Assembly (NCBI GenBank): GCA_039105265.1
Contig: JAPFFF010000528.1
Location: forward strand, 1-20,624
Direction of reading: 5' to 3'
DNA length: 20,624 nucleotides
Source: Tritrichomonas musculus
Lineage: Eukaryota; Parabasalia; Tritrichomonadida; Tritrichomonadidae
Part shown: positions 18,510 through 20,624 of the stretch, one piece after another
How the letters are laid out: each line of letters starts with the position of its first letter
Numbering within the stretch: position 1 is the stretch's first letter
Translations under genes and position numbers: made by a program
The notes under the pieces: model-generated
Told to the model about the DNA's origin: nothing
Database searches by the model: none
Seen by the model: the letters and a program-made list of their open reading frames with translations, nothing else

Positions 18510-19172
18510 AAAATTCGAACGATAGATTCAATTCTTTCAAATTATTTGAAGGAAAAACTCACAATTTACTCGTTAGACGATTAGAATTTCAATAAATTAT
18601 TTTCATGCTAATTATTGAAAATTGAATATCATTGAAAGTATGTATTATTTATTATATATATTTCTTGATCAATTATATATATACATTTAATATAATTTTT
18701 AAATAAATTATATATATAAAAATAAATAACAAATTAATAAATAAATCTAATGTAATCCTTTGTTATTATATTAAAATACATAAAAATAACATTATAAGGT
18801 CAATTTATAACCATATTTCTCTTTTTATATTAATCTATTTTTATTTTGATAAAATTTGAATAAATATCTTATTAAAATAAAAATATAATTTTAATAATAT
18901 ATATATAATTACATGAATCTGCATTTATATTCAAAATATTAATATTTTTATTGAATATTAGAATCTATAAAAAAAAATTAATCGTTTTTTATCTGAAAAA
19001 TTTATTTAATAATTTCAATTAATTCAAAAAATTTGGGACCTATATCTCAATTTTCATTGAATTTTGAGAAATATTCTCAAATCATATTACAACTCTGATC
19101 TATATCTCTTTCACAAAAAATTCAATAGATTTTTTTTGAAAAATTCAATGTTATTTCTCAAATTACAACGAT

Positions 19173-19189
19173 ATGGAGATAAAGATTAA
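19173..19189 (+). repeat. 17-bp direct repeat, copy 1
   Basis: ATGGAGATAAAGATTAA, identical to 20136-20152. The copies flank the mariner remnant on both sides, 963 bp apart, and their surroundings share looser similarity (an ATAGATTTTTTTT run upstream of each). They probably belong to a dispersed intergenic repeat. Confidence 0.7.
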
Positions 19190-19298
19190 TTTTGGACTTA
19201 AATCAATGTTTTCAATTTTTCTGAATATAAAAAAAATAAAGTTTTGAAAAAGTTTTTATTTTTATTCAAATTTTCTTTTTAAATTTCGCAGACATATC

Positions 19299-19787
19299 TT
19301 ATGCCTGTATTATTCCCCCACCTTCGTTGTTGACGCAAACTGTGCTTTCATCAGTAAAGATAATCGGTGGGAGAACTGAAGGAGGGACTGAAGTAATTTG
19401 GGAACAAATTTGATATCTTTTTTGTTTATGTTGAAATGTGAGGGGGCAAATTGGCGTCCTTTTGAAATACTGTATTTTGTTTTCGTTAAGAATTGACTTA
19501 ACAGAGGACTTTGCAACATCAAATTCTGTTGCAACATCCTGTAAGTTTTGTAAAGGGTTATTTTTCATCGTTTGAACAATATTATATTTCACTTCTTCTG
19601 TAATTTTAACGGACCTTCCTCTTTTGGGCGAAATAGTTTGAAACTTTGTATAAGAATTATAAAAAGCTTTAACCGTCTCTGGTTTTCGATTAACAATTTC
19701 TGAAATATACTTTCATTGGTGCCCATGTTGGTTGACAAGTTTGAGAATATGAATTTTTTCCTTTTCGGAAAGCGCAGTCTTAGTCAT
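19299..19787 (-). pseudogene. Truncated Tc1/mariner-family transposase
   Basis: On the minus strand an ATG at 19787 opens MTKTALSEKEKIHILKLVNQ. The same frame continues to 19299 with a single internal stop, a TGA at codon 25 (19713-19715), probably a decayed Trp or similar codon. Downstream come a Lys/Arg-rich linker (SPKRGRS), a helix-turn-helix of the paired-like type (NLQDVATEFDVAKSSVKSIL), and IIFTDESTVCVNNEGGG. The last carries the first catalytic Asp (D146 of the conceptual frame) in the DES context typical of mariner and pogo/IS630 relatives. The frame ends at 162 codons, where a full transposase is usually about 330-350, so the second Asp and the third acidic residue are gone. Trichomonads are known to carry mariner elements in number. 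A retained long frame with only one early stop suggests moderate age. Confidence 0.85.
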
Positions 19788-19797
19788 TTAAATAATA

Positions 19798-19989
19798 CAG
19801 TAGGTAAAAATATCTTGGACCATTCAAATTGTCTTGGACTGATTGAAAATTTTGAATTAGCTCATTGAAAATAATATAAAAAACAAATAAAAAATTTCAA
19901 AGAATTTATTTTAAATTTCATTAACCTCATACAAAATTTTCATTTGGTCCAAGACAATTTGAATCGGTCCAAGACATTTCAACTTACTG
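19798..19989. mobile_element. 192-bp TIR-bounded unit (MITE-like mariner ends)
   Basis: The plus strand 19798-19840 begins CAGTAGG, and the reverse complement of 19946-19989 begins CAGTAAG. The two arms align with about 38 of 44 positions identical and one gap. Each outer end is flanked by TA (19796-19797 and 19990-19991), the target used by Tc1/mariner elements. The core of about 105 bp is AT-rich and has no reading frame. The right arm has the orientation expected for the 5' end of the element carrying the transposase to its left. The left arm points the opposite way and begins 10 bp from the transposase ATG. So this is either a complete small non-autonomous copy or a mariner 5' end with an inverted internal duplicate of its TIR. 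Confidence 0.8.
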
Positions 19990-20135
19990 TAAATACTTTT
20001 TGAGAGATTTCATTCAATTAACTATATTCAAATTTTTTTGTAAAAAAATATTCAAAATATTTAATAAAGCATATAGATTTTTTTTCTCGTTATCTAAAAA
20101 TTGAGAAAATTTGAAAATAAACTTTTCAAAATTGA

Positions 20136-20152
20136 ATGGAGATAAAGATTAA
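20136..20152 (+). repeat. 17-bp direct repeat, copy 2
   Basis: Identical to 19173-19189, on the other side of the mariner remnant. It is too long to be a mariner target duplication (which is TA), so it predates or is independent of that insertion. Confidence 0.7.
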
Positions 20153-20194
20153 AAAACAAAGTTTATAAAAAAGTATTCAAAAAGTTTAAAAGTT

Positions 20195-20223
20195 TTCAAA
20201 AAGTGGCGTAGAAAAATACGATT
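20195..20223 (-). repeat. Right arm of the long-range 29-bp inverted repeat
   Basis: The reverse complement matches 17721-17749 at 27 of 29 positions. It lies next to the second 17-bp direct repeat and outside the mariner TIR unit. Confidence 0.6.
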
Positions 20224-20624
20224 CCCCATTGTTATCAAATTGAATAAAAACACTGAAAACTGAATTAATTATAATATGCTAAATATGTTAACACATCTCT
20301 ATTATCCTTTGATTTTTCATATCACCATAATATTAACGTCACTTTTAATGTGCATTCTTAACATCATATGATCATAGACTAAATATTAATTGGCTTGCTC
20401 AATTGTGAGAGGATTAATACCAACTAATTTATATATTTCATTTTGAGTAGATGATGAAATTTTAAATTATTTTTCATTATTAATATTATAATCGAAATAA
20501 TCAGTAAAATAAAATAATGTTCACATGTAATGAGAGAGAAAACAAATAATTTACTATAAACACACTGATGGATTCAATATATTTTATTTCATTGTACTTA
20601 AACAATTTTCTGTTACTGCTTCAT

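Larger units (their letters stand above)
17594..19298. other. Long intergenic tract, mostly AT-rich, no intact gene
   Basis: No convincing gene is seen. The tract contains one arm of a long-range inverted repeat (17721-17749), a GC-rich island (about 17920-18001), a perfect hairpin (18483-18509), and a very AT-rich stretch with TATATA runs (about 18620-18990). Open frames here, such as the one near 18313-18525, have no coding character. Confidence 0.6.
19990..20624. other. AT-rich right flank, no intact gene
   Basis: No complete gene is seen. It contains the second 17-bp direct repeat (20136-20152), the right arm of the long-range inverted repeat (20195-20223), and a short coding-like tail on the minus strand (20386-20466) that reads ...YKLVGINPLTIEQAN and then stops. 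That tail could be a gene remnant, but 26 codons are too few to be sure. Confidence 0.5.

Noticed and set aside
18313-18525. 70-codon open frame on the plus strand
   Set aside because: Composition is Lys/Asn/Ile/Phe only, as expected of AT-rich noise, and it runs through the hairpin; no initiator and no motif.
18620-18990. Dense TATATA runs suggesting an origin or matrix site
   Set aside because: Plain low-complexity AT DNA; nothing distinguishes it from other spacers.

Overview
The window looks like nuclear DNA of a parabasalid protist, probably a trichomonad close to Tritrichomonas or Trichomonas. The evidence is: long intronless reading frames in AT-rich DNA; a mitochondrial-type Cpn60 with a short hydrogenosome-style leader; two genes whose start codons sit exactly 23 nt downstream of a TCA(+1)TT match to the trichomonad initiator; and stop codons that overlap a UAAA tetranucleotide, the known trichomonad polyadenylation signal, in four of six genes. 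There is also a decayed mariner-type transposon. The genus is inference; no rRNA or tRNA is present to confirm it.

Layout: a Cpn60 gene (minus, 196-1875) and a thioredoxin gene (minus, 2774-3139) are separated by about 900 bp of AT-rich DNA. A 515-bp divergent spacer (3140-3654) leads into three plus-strand genes: a coiled-coil protein (3655-4830), a Rho-type guanine nucleotide exchange factor with DH and PH regions (best start 5355, to 6638), and an 811-residue helical, ARM/HEAT-like orphan (6764-9199). Convergent to these is a giant minus-strand gene (9494-17536, 2680 aa) encoding an RNF213/mysterin-like AAA+ protein. It has three P-loops, two with matching Walker B acidic motifs, but no RING finger that I can see. 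From about 17537 to the end there is no intact gene. This accessory stretch holds a GC-rich island open on both strands, hairpins, a 27/29-bp inverted repeat spanning about 2.5 kb, a truncated mariner transposase, and a 192-bp TIR-bounded unit whose left TIR starts 10 bp upstream of the transposase start codon.

The intact genes do not form an operon or an obvious pathway. Cpn60 and thioredoxin are housekeeping folding and redox genes, the RhoGEF belongs to cytoskeletal signalling, and the RNF213-like protein belongs to a family linked to ubiquitin, lipid-droplet and pathogen defence in animals. The most interesting points are the apparently RING-less mysterin-like ATPase, with a 17-unit charged repeat between its two AAA modules, and the unusual mariner end structure.
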